Shown here piece by piece: positions 1 to 11,590 of a DNA stretch of 64,000 nt (its first letter is position 1; each line of letters begins with the position of its first letter). Origin of the DNA: Tragulus kanchil (taxonomy: Eukaryota; Chordata; Mammalia; Artiodactyla; Tragulidae); assembly GCA_022376925.1 (NCBI GenBank), contig JAIOJX010000031.1, positions 137,162,854 to 137,226,853 on the forward strand. Reading direction: 5' to 3'. The translations under genes were made by a program, and so were the position numbers. A model generated the notes under the pieces. That model was not told the origin of the DNA, searched no databases, and worked only from the letters and a program-made list of their open reading frames with translations.

Positions 1-535
1 TTCAGGTGTACAACAAAATGATTCAATTATTTCCATTATGGTTTTTCATAGGCTATAGAAGACAGTTTTCCATGCTACAGAGTAGAATCTTGTTGTTCAA
101 CCATTGTACGTATAATAGTTTACATCTGCTAACCCCAACTTCCCACTCCATCCTTCCTTCAAGTCTGTTCTCTATGTCCGTGAGTCTGTTTCTATTTTGC
201 AGAGAGGTTATTTGTGTCATAGTTTTTCATTTGGTATTTGTTTTTCTTTCTGACTTCCCTCATTGAGTATGATAATCTCTAGTTGCTCCATGTTATGTAC
301 CTTATCTTTTTTATCCATTCATCTGTCAGTGGACATTTAGGTTATTTCTGTGTCTGGCTATTGTGAATAGTGCTGCTATGAACAATGGGGCTGTCAGAAT
401 CTTTTTGAATTAGAGTTTCGTCTGGTTACACGCCTAAGTGTGGACTGCTGGGTCATATAATAATTATATTTTTAGTTTTCTGAGGAAATTCCACACTGTT
501 TTCCATAGCAGCTGTACCAACTTACATTTGAGGGA
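1..535 (-). mobile_element. L1 LINE 3' portion, antisense, cut by window edge
   Basis: Read on the minus strand this is the end of L1 ORF2 and the start of the 3' UTR. The plus strand shows the usual antisense landmarks: a stretch about a changing number of fingers of T-rich DNA, 'ctatgaacaatggggc' near 376, 'gctgggtcat' near 447 and 'ccatagcagctgtacc' near 506. No frame is open for long, so it is inactive. Family-level assignment only. Confidence 0.7.
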
Positions 536-539
536 CATT

Positions 540-1240
540 TGCAAATGAAGACAATGATAGCTCTGACTAAATATGATTGATTACAGGTCAATCGTCTAAT
601 CTATCAATGTAATCCATTATAATAACAAAGGAGATAACCATATTCTAGCAACAGACACAGAAGATAGATTTGATAAAATTCAGTAGATATTAAAACTGTG
701 AATAAAATACCAACAAAAGGAAATAAAACCATGGTTTAATAATAACAACAGCAAAAATGAACTAAACAGCAAACAAACTGATTTCATATGATTTGACAAT
801 AAATGGGGAATATCTACTCTGGCTAGTATTTAGTATTTAGTCTCTAAAATTGCAATACTATAAAGCATGAAACAAAGGACCACTAGTATAAACAATAAGG
901 GAGACAACAATGCATTTGCTAATGGCATCTACAACATAGAAAATAAAAAGATTGCATTTTATAGGCTTTTAAAATTTGCTTTATAAGAAGATATCAGAAT
1001 TTGGTAAGGTGACTGGGTATAAATAGAAAGATGAATTACATTACTCTAGAAAACAGTACATAAAAATGTTGGCTATAAAATATTGTTCTATGACATTGGT
1101 TTTAAATAACAAATTTTACAATATTTAGAATAAATTTAAAAGAAAAGCATGGAATCTATTTGAACATACTTATAAAATCAGAACAGTATGAAATTTGTTC
1201 AGTATGAAATGATACTGTTCAGAATGAAAAGGCAAAAGGA
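540..1240 (+). mobile_element. Diverged L1 ORF2 fragment
   Basis: A-rich DNA with recognisable but decayed L1 ORF2 text, for example 'gataaaattcagtagat' near 673, which is the usual reverse transcriptase region wording. Many stops in all frames. The BovB element begins directly after it, and similar old L1 sequence resumes at about 7440, so BovB probably inserted into this L1. The part from 905 on is repeated by duplication 1. Confidence 0.5.
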
Positions 1241-3038
1241 TATGAAACTGAAGGATGAGCTCCCCAGGTTGGTAGGTTCTCAATATGCTACTGGAAAAGA
1301 GCAGGGAAATACCCAGAAGGAATAAAAGGGCTGAGCAAGCAAAAAAAACACACAGTTGTGGATATGACTGGTAGTGAAACTAAAGTTTGATGCTAAAGGA
1401 AAACGTTGCACAGGAACCTGGAATATTAGGTCCATGAATCAAGGAATGTTGAATGCGATCAAACAGGAGATGCCAGGAGTGAACATTGCCATTTTAGCAA
1501 TCAGTGAACTAAAATGGACAGAAATGATTGAATTTAATTCAGATGACCATCACGTCTCCGACTGTGGGAAAGAATCCCTTAGAAGAAATGGATTAGGCCT
1601 CATAGTCAACAGAAGAGTCTGAGATGCAGTACTTGGGTTCAGTCTCAAAAACAACAGAATGATCTCAGGTTCCAAGGCAAATCATTGAGTATTACAGTAA
1701 CCCAGGTCCATGCCCCAAGCACTAATGCTAAAAATGGTGAAGTTGAATGGTTCTATGAAGACCTACAAGATCTTCTAGAACTAATACCACCCGCCCCAAA
1801 AGTCCTCTTCATCACTGGGGACTGGAATGCAGAAGTAGGAAGTCAAGAGATACCTGAAATAACAGGCAAATTTGGCTGTGGAGTACAAAATGAAGCAGGG
1901 CAAAGGCCAACAGAGTTTTGCGAAGAGTGTTCTTCTAAAAACACAAGAGATGACTGTACACAAGGATATCAACAATGCATTTGCTAATGGCATCTACAAC
2001 ATAGAAAATAAAAAGATTGCATTTTATAGGCTTTTAAAATTTGCTTTATAAGAAGATATCAGAATTTGGTAAGGTGACTGGGTATAAATAGAAAGATGAA
2101 TTACATTACTCTAGAAAACAGTACATAAAAATGTTGGCTATAAAATATTGTTCTATGACATTGGTTTTAAATAACAAATTTTACAATATTTAGAATAAAT
2201 TTAAAAGAAAAGCATGGAATCTATTTGAACATACTTATAAAATCAGAACAGTATGAAATTTGTTCAGTATGAAATGATACTGTTCAGAATGAAAAGGCAA
2301 AAGGATATGAAACTGAAGGATGAGCTCCCCAGGTTGGTAGGTTCTCAATATGCTACTGGAAAAGAGCAGGGAAATACCCAGAAGGAATAAAAGGGCTGAG
2401 CAAGCAAAAACAACACACAGTTGTGGATATGACTGGTAGTGAAACTAAAGTTTGATGCTAAAGGAAAACGTTGCACAGGAACCTGGAATATTAGGTCCAT
2501 GAATCAAGGAATGTTGAATGCGATCAAACAGGAGATGCCAGGAGTGAACATTGCCATTTTAGCAATCAGTGAACTAAAATGGACAGAAATGATTGAATTT
2601 AATTCAGATGACCATCACGTCTCCGACTGTGGGAAAGAATCCCTTAGAAGAAATGGATTAGGCCTCATAGTCAACAGAAGAGTCTGAGATGCAGTACTTG
2701 GGTTCAGTCTCAAAAACAACAGAATGATCTCAGGTTCCAAGGCAAATCATTGAGTATTACAGTAACCCAGGTCCATGCCCCAAGCACTAATGCTAAAAAT
2801 GGTGAAGTTGAATGGTTCTATGAAGACCTACAAGATCTTCTAGAACTAATACCACCCCCCGCCCCCAAAAGTCCTCTTCATCACTGGGGACTGGAATGCA
2901 GAAGTAGGAAGTCAAGAGATACCTGAAATAACAGGCAAATTTGGCTGTGGAGTACAAAATGAAGCAGGGCAAAGGCCAACAGAGTTTTGCGAAGAGTGTT
3001 CTTCTAAAAACACAAGAGATGACTGTACACAAGGATAT
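905..3038. repeat. Tandem duplication 1 (unit ~1065 bp)
   Basis: Left copy 905-1969, right copy 1970-3038, offset 1065. The junction is flush with 2 bp of shared sequence (CA). The copies differ by a few homopolymer indels: a run of A near 1345 and C/G runs near 1790 versus 2855. The unit joins old L1 DNA to the BovB 5' part, so it ignores element boundaries. Confidence 0.95.
1374..1987 (+). pseudogene. BovB endonuclease domain remnant
   Basis: Two open pieces, 1374-1622 (82 codons) and 1685-1969, read as the N-terminal half of the BovB endonuclease. Visible motifs are GTWNIRSMNQG at the start, 'AISELKWTEM' (the family has 'GISELKWTGM') and 'ITGDWNAEVGSQ', the GDWNA box that holds catalytic residues. 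Stop codon TGA at about 1620-1622 and a frame change split the domain. The whole piece recurs at 2439-3038 in duplication 1, and in that second copy the C-run near 2855 is four bases longer. The reading past 1969 is a junction artefact. Confidence 0.85.
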
Positions 3039-3110
3039 CACCAGATTGTCAATACCAAATCCAGATTGATTATATTCTTTGTAGCAAAAGATGGAGAAAC
3101 TCTATACAAT

Positions 3111-5424
3111 CAGCAAAAACAAGACTGGGAGCCGACTGTGGCTCAGATCAGAAACTTGCAAAATTCAGACTTAAATTGACAAAAGTAGGGAAAACCACTA
3201 CACCATTCAGGTATGACCTAAATGAAATCCTTTATAATTATATAGTGGAAGTGACAAATAGATTCAAGAGACTAAATCTGATAGAGTGGAAGTTCATAGC
3301 ATTGTACAGGAAGCAGTGATCAAAACTATCCCCAGGAAAAAGAAATGCAAAAAAGCAAAACAGTTGTCTGAGAAGGCCTTACAAATAGCTGAGAAAAGAA
3401 GAGAGATGAAAGACAAAGGAGAAAGGAAAAGTTATATCTATTTGAAAACAGAGTTCCAGTGAAAGCCTTCTTAAGTGAATAATACAAAAAAAAAAGAGAG
3501 AGAGAAAGATGAAAAAATAGAATGGGAAAGACTGGAGAATTCTCCAAGAAAATTAGAGAAACCAAGGGACCATTTCATGCAAACACGGGCACAGTAAAAG
3601 ACATCAATCATAGGGACCTAACAGAAGCATAAGATACTAAGGAAAGTAATACACAAAAGAACTAGATAAAAAAGATCTTAATGACCTGGATGACCATGAT
3701 GGTGTGATCATTCACCTACAGTCAGACATCCTGCAGTGTGAAGTCAAGTGGGCCTTAGAAACATCACTATGAACAAAGTCAGTGGAGGGGATGGAATTCC
3801 AGCTGAGCTATTTCAAACATTAAAAGTTGATGCTGTAAAAGTTCTTCACTCAATATGCCAGCAAATTTGGGAAACTCAGGAGTGGCCTCAGGACTGGAAA
3901 TGGTCAGTTTGACAGTACATGAACTGAGAACTTCCAGATGTACAAGTTGGATTTAGAAAAGGCAGAGGAACCAGAGATCAAATTGCCAACATTCGCTGGA
4001 TCATAGAAAGAGCAAGGGAATTCCAGAAAAACATCTACATCTGCTTCATTGACAAGGCTAAAGTCTTTAACTGTGCAGATCACAACAAACTGTAGAAAAT
4101 TCTTCAAGAGCTGAGAATACCAGACCAGTTTGCCAGCCTCCCAGAAAAACTGTATGCAGGACAAGAATCAACAGTTAGAACTGGAAATGGAACAACAGAC
4201 TGAATCAAACTTGGGAAAGGAGTATGTCAAAGCTGTATATTGTCACTCCGCTTATATAGCTTATATGCAGCAAAAACAAGACTGGGAGCCGACTGTGGCT
4301 CAGATCAGAAACTTGCAAAATTCAGACTTAAATTGACAAAAGTAGGGAAAACCACTACACCATTCAGGTATGACCTAAATGAAATCCTTTATAATTATAT
4401 AGTGGAAGTGACAAATAGATTCAAGAGACTAAATCTGATAGAGTGGAAGTTCATAGCATTGTACAGGAAGCAGTGATCAAAACTATCCCCAGGAAAAAGA
4501 AATGCAAAAAAGCAAAACAGTTGTCTGAGAAGGCCTTACAAATAGCTGAGAAAAGAAGAGAGATGAAAGACAAAGGAGAAAGGAAAAGTTATATCTATTT
4601 GAAAACAGAGTTCCAGTGAAAGCCTTCTTAAGTGAATAATACAAAAAAAAAAGAGAGAGAGAAAGATGAAAAAATAGAATGGGAAAGACTGGAGAATTCT
4701 CCAAGAAAATTAGAGAAACCAAGGGACCATTTCATGCAAACACGGGCACAGTAAAAGACATCAATCATAGGGACCTAACAGAAGCATAAGATACTAAGGA
4801 AAGTAATACACAAAAGAACTAGATAAAAAAGATCTTAATGACCTGGATGACCATGATGGTGTGATCATTCACCTACAGTCAGACATCCTGCAGTGTGAAG
4901 TCAAGTGGGCCTTAGAAACATCACTATGAACAAAGTCAGTGGAGGGGATGGAATTCCAGCTGAGCTATTTCAAACATTAAAAGTTGATGCTGTAAAAGTT
5001 CTTCACTCAATATGCCAGCAAATTTGGGAAACTCAGGAGTGGCCTCAGGACTGGAAATGGTCAGTTTGACAGTACATGAACTGAGAACTTCCAGATGTAC
5101 AAGTTGGATTTAGAAAAGGCAGAGGAACCAGAGATCAAATTGCCAACATTCGCTGGATCATAGAAAGAGCAAGGGAATTCCAGAAAAACATCTACATCTG
5201 CTTCATTGACAAGGCTAAAGTCTTTAACTGTGCAGATCACAACAAACTGTAGAAAATTCTTCAAGAGCTGAGAATACCAGACCAGTTTGCCAGCCTCCCA
5301 GAAAAACTGTATGCAGGACAAGAATCAACAGTTAGAACTGGAAATGGAACAACAGACTGAATCAAACTTGGGAAAGGAGTATGTCAAAGCTGTATATTGT
5401 CACTCCGCTTATATAGCTTATATG
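3111..5424. repeat. Tandem duplication 2 (unit 1157 bp)
   Basis: Left copy 3111-4267, right copy 4268-5424, offset exactly 1157 throughout. The junction is flush with 3 bp of shared sequence (CAG). I saw no difference between the copies. It lies wholly inside BovB and would, if real, insert a second partial reverse transcriptase region. Confidence 0.96.
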
Positions 5425-5770
5425 CAGAGTACATCATGTGAAATGCTGGTCTGGATGAAGCACAAGTGGAATCAAGATTCCTGGGAGAAATATCAATAAC
5501 CTCACATATACAGATGATACTATCTTTATGGCAGAAAGTGAAGAGGACCTAAAAAGCCTCTTGGGGAAGGTGAAAGAAGAGGGTGAAAAAGTTGGCTTAA
5601 AACTAAACATTCAAAAAACGAAGGTCATGGCATTTGTTTCCATCACTTCATGGCAAGTAGAGAGGAAAACAATGGAAACAGTGACAGACTTTGTTTTCTT
5701 GGGCTTCAAAATCACTGTAAACAGTGACTGTAGTCATGAAACGAAAAGATACTTGCTTCCTGGATGAAAA
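3700..5770 (+). pseudogene. BovB reverse transcriptase remnant
   Basis: Decayed RT domain. Recognisable pieces: the 'gatggaattccagctgag' segment (family text D-G-I-P-A-E) near 3788, the 'fingers' text near 3950, and the catalytic box near 5507-5518, read as Y-T-D-D where the family has Y-A-D-D. It is followed by 'MAESEEDLKSLLGKVKEE' from 5528. Stop codons such as the TAG in 'aactgtagaaaattc' (4090) break it. The region 3111-4267 is repeated at 4268-5424, and the YTDD box recurs near 6618 in duplication 3. Confidence 0.8.
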
Positions 5771-7437
5771 GCTATGACAAACTTAGCAGAGACATCACTT
5801 TGCCAGCAAAGTTCTGTACAATCAAAGCTATGGTTTTTCCAGTAGTCACGCATGCATTGAGAGTTGAATCCTAAAGAAGGCTGAGCACCGAAGAATTGAT
5901 GCCTTCAAACTGGTGTGTTGGAAAAGACTCTTGAGAGTTCCATGAATTGCAAGGATATCAACCCTTCAATCCTAATGGAAATCAATCCGAATATTCATTT
6001 GAAAGAATGATGCTACAGCCAAAGTTCCAATACTTTGGCCACCTAATGTGAAGAGATGACTCATTGGAAAAAGATCCTGATCCTGAGAGGAACAGAAGGC
6101 AGAAGGAGAAGGCAATGACAGAGGATGAGATGGTTGGATGGCATCAATGAGTCAACGGATATGAGTTTGAGCAAGCTCTGGGAGGTGGTGAAGGACAGGG
6201 AAGCCTGGCATGCTCCAGTCCATTGAGTCACAAAGTGTTGCACATGACTGAATGACTAGTGTGAACTGATAAAATTTCACTGATAAAAGAAAGATGGCCC
6301 CAAGAAACTTGTTCTTGAATAAGGAATTCAACTGTATGACAGCAAAGTCACAACAAACTGTAGAAAATTCTTCAAGAGCTGAGAATACCAGACCAGTTTG
6401 CCAGCCTCCCAGAAAAACTGTATGCAGGACAAGAATCAACAGTTAGAACTGGAAATGGAACAACAGACTGAATCAAACTTGGGAAAGGAGTATGTCAAAG
6501 CTGTATATTGTCACTCCGCTTATATAGCTTATATGCAGAGTACATCATGTGAAATGCTGGTCTGGATGAAGCACAAGTGGAATCAAGATTCCTGGGAGAA
6601 ATATCAATAACCTCACATATACAGATGATACTATCTTTATGGCAGAAAGTGAAGAGGACCTAAAAAGCCTCTTGGGGAAGGTGAAAGAAGAGGGTGAAAA
6701 AGTTGGCTTAAAACTAAACATTCAAAAAACGAAGGTCATGGCATTTGTTTCCATCACTTCATGGCAAGTAGAGAGGAAAACAATGGAAACAGTGACGGAC
6801 TTTGTTTTTTTGGGGCTTCAAAATCACTGTAAACAGTGACTGTAGTCATGAAACGAAAAGATACTTGCTTCCTGGATGAAAAGCTATGACAGACTTAGCA
6901 GAGACATCACTTTGCCAGCAAAGTTCTGTACAATGAAAGCTATGGTTTTTCCAGTAGTCACGCATGCATTGAGAGTTGAATCCTAAAGAAGGCTGAGCAA
7001 TCAAGAATTGATGCCTTCAAACTGGTGTGTTGGAAAAGACTCTTGAGAGTTCCATGAATTGCAAGGATATCAACCCTTCAATCCTAATGGAAATCAATCC
7101 GAATATTCATTTGAAAGAATGATGCTACAGCCAAAGTTCCAATACTTTGGCCACCTAATGTGAAGAGATGACTCATTGGAAAAAGATCCTGATCCTGAGA
7201 GGAACAGAAGGCAGAAGGAGAAGGCAATGACAGAGGATGAGATGGTTGGATGGCATCAATGAGTCAACGGATATGAGTTTGAGCAAGCTCTGGGAGGTGG
7301 TGAAGGACAGGGAAGCCTGGCATGCTCCAGTCCATTGAGTCACAAAGTGTTGCACATGACTGAATGACTAGTGTGAACTGATAAAATTTCACTGATAAAA
7401 GAAAGATGGCCCCAAGAAACTTGTTCTTGAATAAGGA
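5237..7437. repeat. Tandem duplication 3 (unit ~1111 bp) with 22 bp filler
   Basis: Left copy 5237-6325, filler 6326-6347, right copy 6348-7437. The start lies inside the right copy of duplication 2, so 4080-4267, 5237-5424 and 6348-6535 are three copies of one segment. A few substitutions separate the copies: acaaac/acagac near 5775, the bases near 5888, and the T/G runs near 5698. Confidence 0.95.
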
Positions 7438-7439
7438 GA

Positions 7440-7865
7440 CTAATGATTAGCAGCAGTTCTTCCCAAATGAGTATATATACTTCATGCAATTCTATCAGTA
7501 ATACAAATACTTTTAAAAATCTCAGTGAGCAATCTTAGAATACATATTAAATAATAAATGCTTAGGAATAAATTAGAAAATCGTGAAGACCAACCAAGAT
7601 AGAGAATTTTCTTTTCAAAGTTCTGCTATAGTCGCTGTGTTTAAATCAGTGTGATAGTTGCATGGGAATAGACAGTTCAGGGATATAGACAATAAACAAC
7701 AAAATAAGTAACAATGTTTGAGAATTTTACATATGACAAAATATTGCTTCTATGGGAAAATATGAGTTATTTAATAAATGCACTAGTAAAATTAGTCATC
7801 TAGCTAACTAACTCTGACACCACATCCAAAGATAAGTCCTTTCTGGATTGTCCCAGAGTTCCAGT
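7440..7865 (+). mobile_element. Diverged L1 ORF2 fragment
   Basis: Decayed L1 ORF2 text such as 'catgcaattctatcagtaat' and 'gtgtgatagttgcatgggaatagaca', which correspond to well-known L1 phrases. Probably the continuation of the L1 at 540-1240 on the far side of the BovB insertion. Confidence 0.5.
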
Positions 7866-8004
7866 TATGATTAACAAAGGCCACACTGCACAATCTGTCT
7901 GCCCCTGCCCTTCACAGCAGAAAACAATGACAAAATCTGGATACAATACAAAAAGTGATTACCTGAAAGTATAGGAGAGTGAAAAGAAGCAGACTCTGAC
8001 TAAA

Positions 8005-8193
8005 AGTGGGAGGCTGGTGGGTGTGGGGACCAGGGATATGCATATGACTGATCTGGGAACATACATGTCTATGAACAACAAAACTCTGTAAAACCTTTAA
8101 AATACAGAATAAAAAAAAAAAAAGAAAAAGAAACAAGCAGCTAAAGACTTGGTTATAATAAACCACTTTTTCCTGCTGAAAAAAAAAAAAAAA
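8005..8193 (+). mobile_element. 5'-truncated young L1 3' end with a second, transduced tail
   Basis: 8005-8122 matches the 3' ends at 58120-58215, 59215-59310 and 63505-63590: the 'gggatatgcatatgactgatc' region, then a 'gaacaacaaaactctgtaaaacc' end, AATAAA at 8108 and a poly(A). It is followed by about 50 bp of unrelated DNA (8129-8178), a second AATAAA at 8157-8162, and a second poly(A) of about 16 A starting 16 bp further on. This is the classic form of an L1 3' transduction. I could not find a clean target-site duplication. Confidence 0.65.
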
Positions 8194-8401
8194 AGAAGTA
8201 CACAGATACAGCATAGCTCACAAAGAGTGAGTCATCTTCGTTAGACCGATGATTGTCAAGCTTTTCTGAAGGGGACCCAGAGTAAGAAATAAGATGTAGA
8301 TCACAGTTCAGTATATACATAAGCTATTGATGTGTGTGTTTGTGTGTATGAGTCTCTATGTATGTTTATGTGTCTGTTGCATGTATCACATCAAGTATCA
8401 T

Positions 8402-10629
8402 AAAACATTTACCTCCAAAAAAAAGTGGGAGGCACATGATTATTGGAGAAGGGACCCAAGAAGTTCAGCAAGTTCCTCTCTGTGAGTCCACATGGCAGTG
8501 CCCACAGCAGCTGTAGGGGAAACAGAAAGTTGAAGCTGAAATACTTTGAGCTGCTGCTCAAAGACAGAATGCTCATAAGAGCAACATAACAGAATCCAGG
8601 ATGTTCAGGATTTAACATTCACAATGTCCAGGATATAATCCTAAATTATCTAATTTACAAAGAACGAAGAACATAGAACTTATTCTCAGGAGGAGACAAA
8701 CCCATCGAGTATGACCCCACCCCCAGGTAAATAAAAATCTTGGCAGAGGAGACAGTAACAGTTAAGAAAAGGAAGCAAGAAGAAATTCTAGAAATCAAAA
8801 ATACAATGTCTAAACTTAAAAATTCATTGGATGGACTTAAAATCCAAATGGATATGAAAGAAGAAAATGTAAGTGAATATGAAGATAGAATGATAAACAT
8901 GATCCAAAGTGAAGAACAGAAACAGGACTGAACAAAGAAAAACCAGTTCGATTGTTTGTTGTTCTAAAATCTCTCTTATGTCCCTGCTTATCATGTTCAA
9001 TCTTCTAGCATGAACATATAGAAGGCAGTCATAATGACTGTATTAATATCTTGTCGACTAACACTATTATCTGTGTCATTTCTGGGTCAGTTTGATCAAA
9101 ATTTCCTCTCATTATATAGCTTGTATTTTTGTTTTTCTGCTTATTTGCACACTTCTTAATTTTTGAATGTATTCTAGACTTTGTGAACTTTTCCTTGTGT
9201 ACATTATTCTTCAATGTGTATTTGTTTGAATATACTTGAGTTTCATTGGGATGCAGTTACTTGGAAACAAATTGATCCTTTTGAGTCTTGCCTTAAGTTT
9301 TGTTAGTGTGGAAAAGTGTAGTGTTTAGGGTCAAAATTTCTTCACTACTGAAGCAAATTCTCAATTCCTATAATTATAGAATTTTGGACGTTTCACTCCA
9401 GATGATGTGAACAGGCACTATGCTGGTTCCTTATACTTCTCTGGGACTTCCTCTTCTAATCTTTTTGATAGTTTTCTCACACATATGTTGAAGAGGATTG
9501 GAAAGCTCATAGATCAAAACATAATTACCTCCAAAAAGTGGGAGGCACATGATTATTGGAGAAGGGACCCAAGAAGTTCAGCAAGTTCCTCTCTGTGAGT
9601 CCACATGGCAGTGCCCACAGCAGCTGTAGGGGAAACAGAAAGTTGAAGCTGAAATACTTTGAGCTGCTGCTCAAAGACAGAATGCTCATAAGAGCAACAT
9701 AACAGAATCCAGGATGTTCAGGATTTAACATTCACAATGTCCAGGATATAATCCTAAATTATCTAATTTACAAAGAACGAAGAACATAGAACTTATTCTC
9801 AGGAGGAGACAAACCCATCGAGTATGACCCCACCCCCAGGTAAATAAAAATCTTGGCAGAGGAGACAGTAACAGTTAAGAAAAGGAAGCAAGAAGAAATT
9901 CTAGAAATCAAAAATACAATGTCTAAACTTAAAAATTCATTGGATGGACTTAAAATCCAAATGGATATGAAAGAAGAAAATGTAAGTGAATATGAAGATA
10001 GAATGATAAACATGATCCAAAGTGAAGAACAGAAACAGGACTGAACAAAGAAAAACCAGTTCGATTGTTTGTTGTTCTAAAATCTCTTTATGTCCCTGCT
10101 TATCATGTTCAATCTTCTAGCATGAACATATAGAAGGCAGTCATAATGACTGTATTAATATCTTGTCGACTAACACTATTATCTGTGTCATTTCTGGGTC
10201 AGTTTGATCAAAATTTCCTCTCATTATATAGCTTGTATTTTTGTTTTTCTGCTTATTTGCACACTTTTTAAATTTTTTGAATGTATTCTAGACTTTGTGA
10301 ACTTTTCCTTGTGTACATTATTCTTCAATGTGTATTTGTTTGAATATACTTGAGTTTCATTGGGATGCAGTTACTTGGAAACAAATTGATCCTTTTGAGT
10401 CTTGCCTTAAGTTTTGTTAGTGTGGAAAAGTGTAGTGTTTAGGGTCAAAATTTCTTCACTACTGAAGCAAATTCTCAATTCCTATAATTATAGAATTTTG
10501 GACGTTTCACTCCAGATGATGTGAACAGGCACTATGCTGGTTCCTTATACTTCTCTGGGACTTCCTCTTCTAATCTTTTTGATAGTTTTCTCACACATAT
10601 GTTGAAGAGGATTGGAAAGCTCATAGATC
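8402..10629. repeat. Tandem duplication 4 (unit ~1114 bp)
   Basis: Left copy about 8402-9515, right copy about 9516-10629. The right copy is altered at its very start (two extra A before 'ttacctcc' and five instead of eight A in the next run). Later indels lie near 8972 and 9157. The unit spans a head-to-head pair of L1M pieces. Confidence 0.93.
8430..8935 (+). mobile_element. Old L1M 5' region / ORF1 start
   Basis: Contains the ancient L1 5' text 'gaatccaggatgttcagga' and, from 8740, a 63-codon open piece rich in K/E with coiled-coil composition (KLKNSLDGLKIQMDMKEENV), as at the start of old L1 ORF1. Repeated at 9545-10047 by duplication 4. Confidence 0.5.
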
Positions 10630-10975
10630 TTTAGAGTTCTCTTTTCTTGCAGCCTGCTCTCTCCTCTTCAACACTCAACTTTGCTAATTCTAGCTGCCTC
10701 AGCCCCTCCGGATCCCAACTCTTCTCTTCAACTTGGGGAGACTGTTGTGCTCCACTCAACTGGCCCTGCCCTGTGCTGCTGCTTGCAAATTCTCTCTTGA
10801 CCATAGTTAGGGTAATTGTAGGGCTCACTTTTTTTTGTTCTTCGTCTTTCAGGGACGACTGTCTTTCTCTAGTTGACATTCAATGTCTTGAGACACATTA
10901 ACATATTTTGTCTGATGCATTAGTTATTTCAGGCAAGAAGGCAAATCTGTTAGGGAGGTGATTAGAGAACAGATT
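10045..10975 (-). mobile_element. Old L1M 5' region, antisense
   Basis: From about 8940 (left copy) and 10050 (right copy) the orientation flips. The plus strand shows the antisense of the L1M 5' region ('gaatgtattctagactttgtgaacttt', later 'tttcagggacgactgtc' and 'caatgtcttgagacaca'). Only the right copy continues beyond 10629 to about 10975. The 84-codon frame at 10647-10901 is a shadow of this element. Confidence 0.5.
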
Positions 10976-11014
10976 AGGGCCCCTCAGTATCCACATCACT
11001 TCAATCTGTGATGC

Positions 11015-11590
11015 TCCAGGGTCTGAGAACATGAAAATGAGTAGATTTTTGGGAGAAATATAATAAGCAAATTGAAAAATCTATATAGAAAGGTAATAGA
11101 ATACCTAAAACAATTTTGAAAAAGAAAATCAATTTGTAAGACTTAATTTGTAACAATCTAAATTGGTACAAGGATAGTTATAGAGACCAATGGAACAACA
11201 AGAAAAAAAGCCATGTGCAAATGTTTATAGCAGCACAATCTGCAATAGACAAAAACGGTTAGGTGAATAAACAAATTGTGGCGTACCTAAACTATGAAAT
11301 TTTACACTACAACAAGAAAGGATTAATGCATTCAATATCATGGATTAATCTGAGAAACATTATGCTAAGTGAAAGAAGTCAGCAAACGATTCCATTTCTA
11401 AAGGTAACAGGAAGATCAGTGACTGCCTGGAGCTGGGGATAGGAGCTGTTACAGGGGCATAAGAAAGCATTTTATGATGAAGGAATTGTTCCATATCTTA
11501 ACTGTGATTGCATTATCATATACAATTGTCACAATTCATCAAACTGCACACTTAAAATGTTTTTTATATAAATAATATTTTAACTTTTAA
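11015..11590 (+). mobile_element. Old L1 3' end (ORF2 tail and 3' UTR)
   Basis: Typical order of L1 3' text: 'tttatagcagcacaatctgcaatag' near 11225, 'aagtgaaagaagtcagcaaa' near 11367, 'ctgcctggagctggggatagg' near 11424 and 'caaactgcacacttaaaatg' near 11539. Repeated from 11345 on by duplication 5. Confidence 0.75.

Larger units (their letters stand above)
1243..7373 (+). mobile_element. BovB (RTE-type) LINE, near full length, interrupted by three duplications
   Basis: BovB is the ruminant RTE-clade non-LTR retrotransposon, encoding an AP-like endonuclease and a reverse transcriptase. Here the 5' part starts near 1243 ('ctgaaggatgagctccccagg' region), the endonuclease domain follows from about 1374, the reverse transcriptase region runs from about 3700, and the typical 3' end reaches about 6262, with a second copy ending near 7373. 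Duplications 1, 2 and 3 lie inside it. Removing the three extra copies leaves roughly 2.8 kb, close to the usual ~3.2 kb. Every frame carries stops or frameshifts, so the element is dead. Bov-A SINEs elsewhere in the window share its 3' tail. Confidence 0.9.

Noticed and set aside
1374..3038. Two separate BovB insertions or an active tandem BovB
   Set aside because: The repeated unit includes upstream L1 DNA and stops mid-element, so it is one insertion copied by duplication 1.
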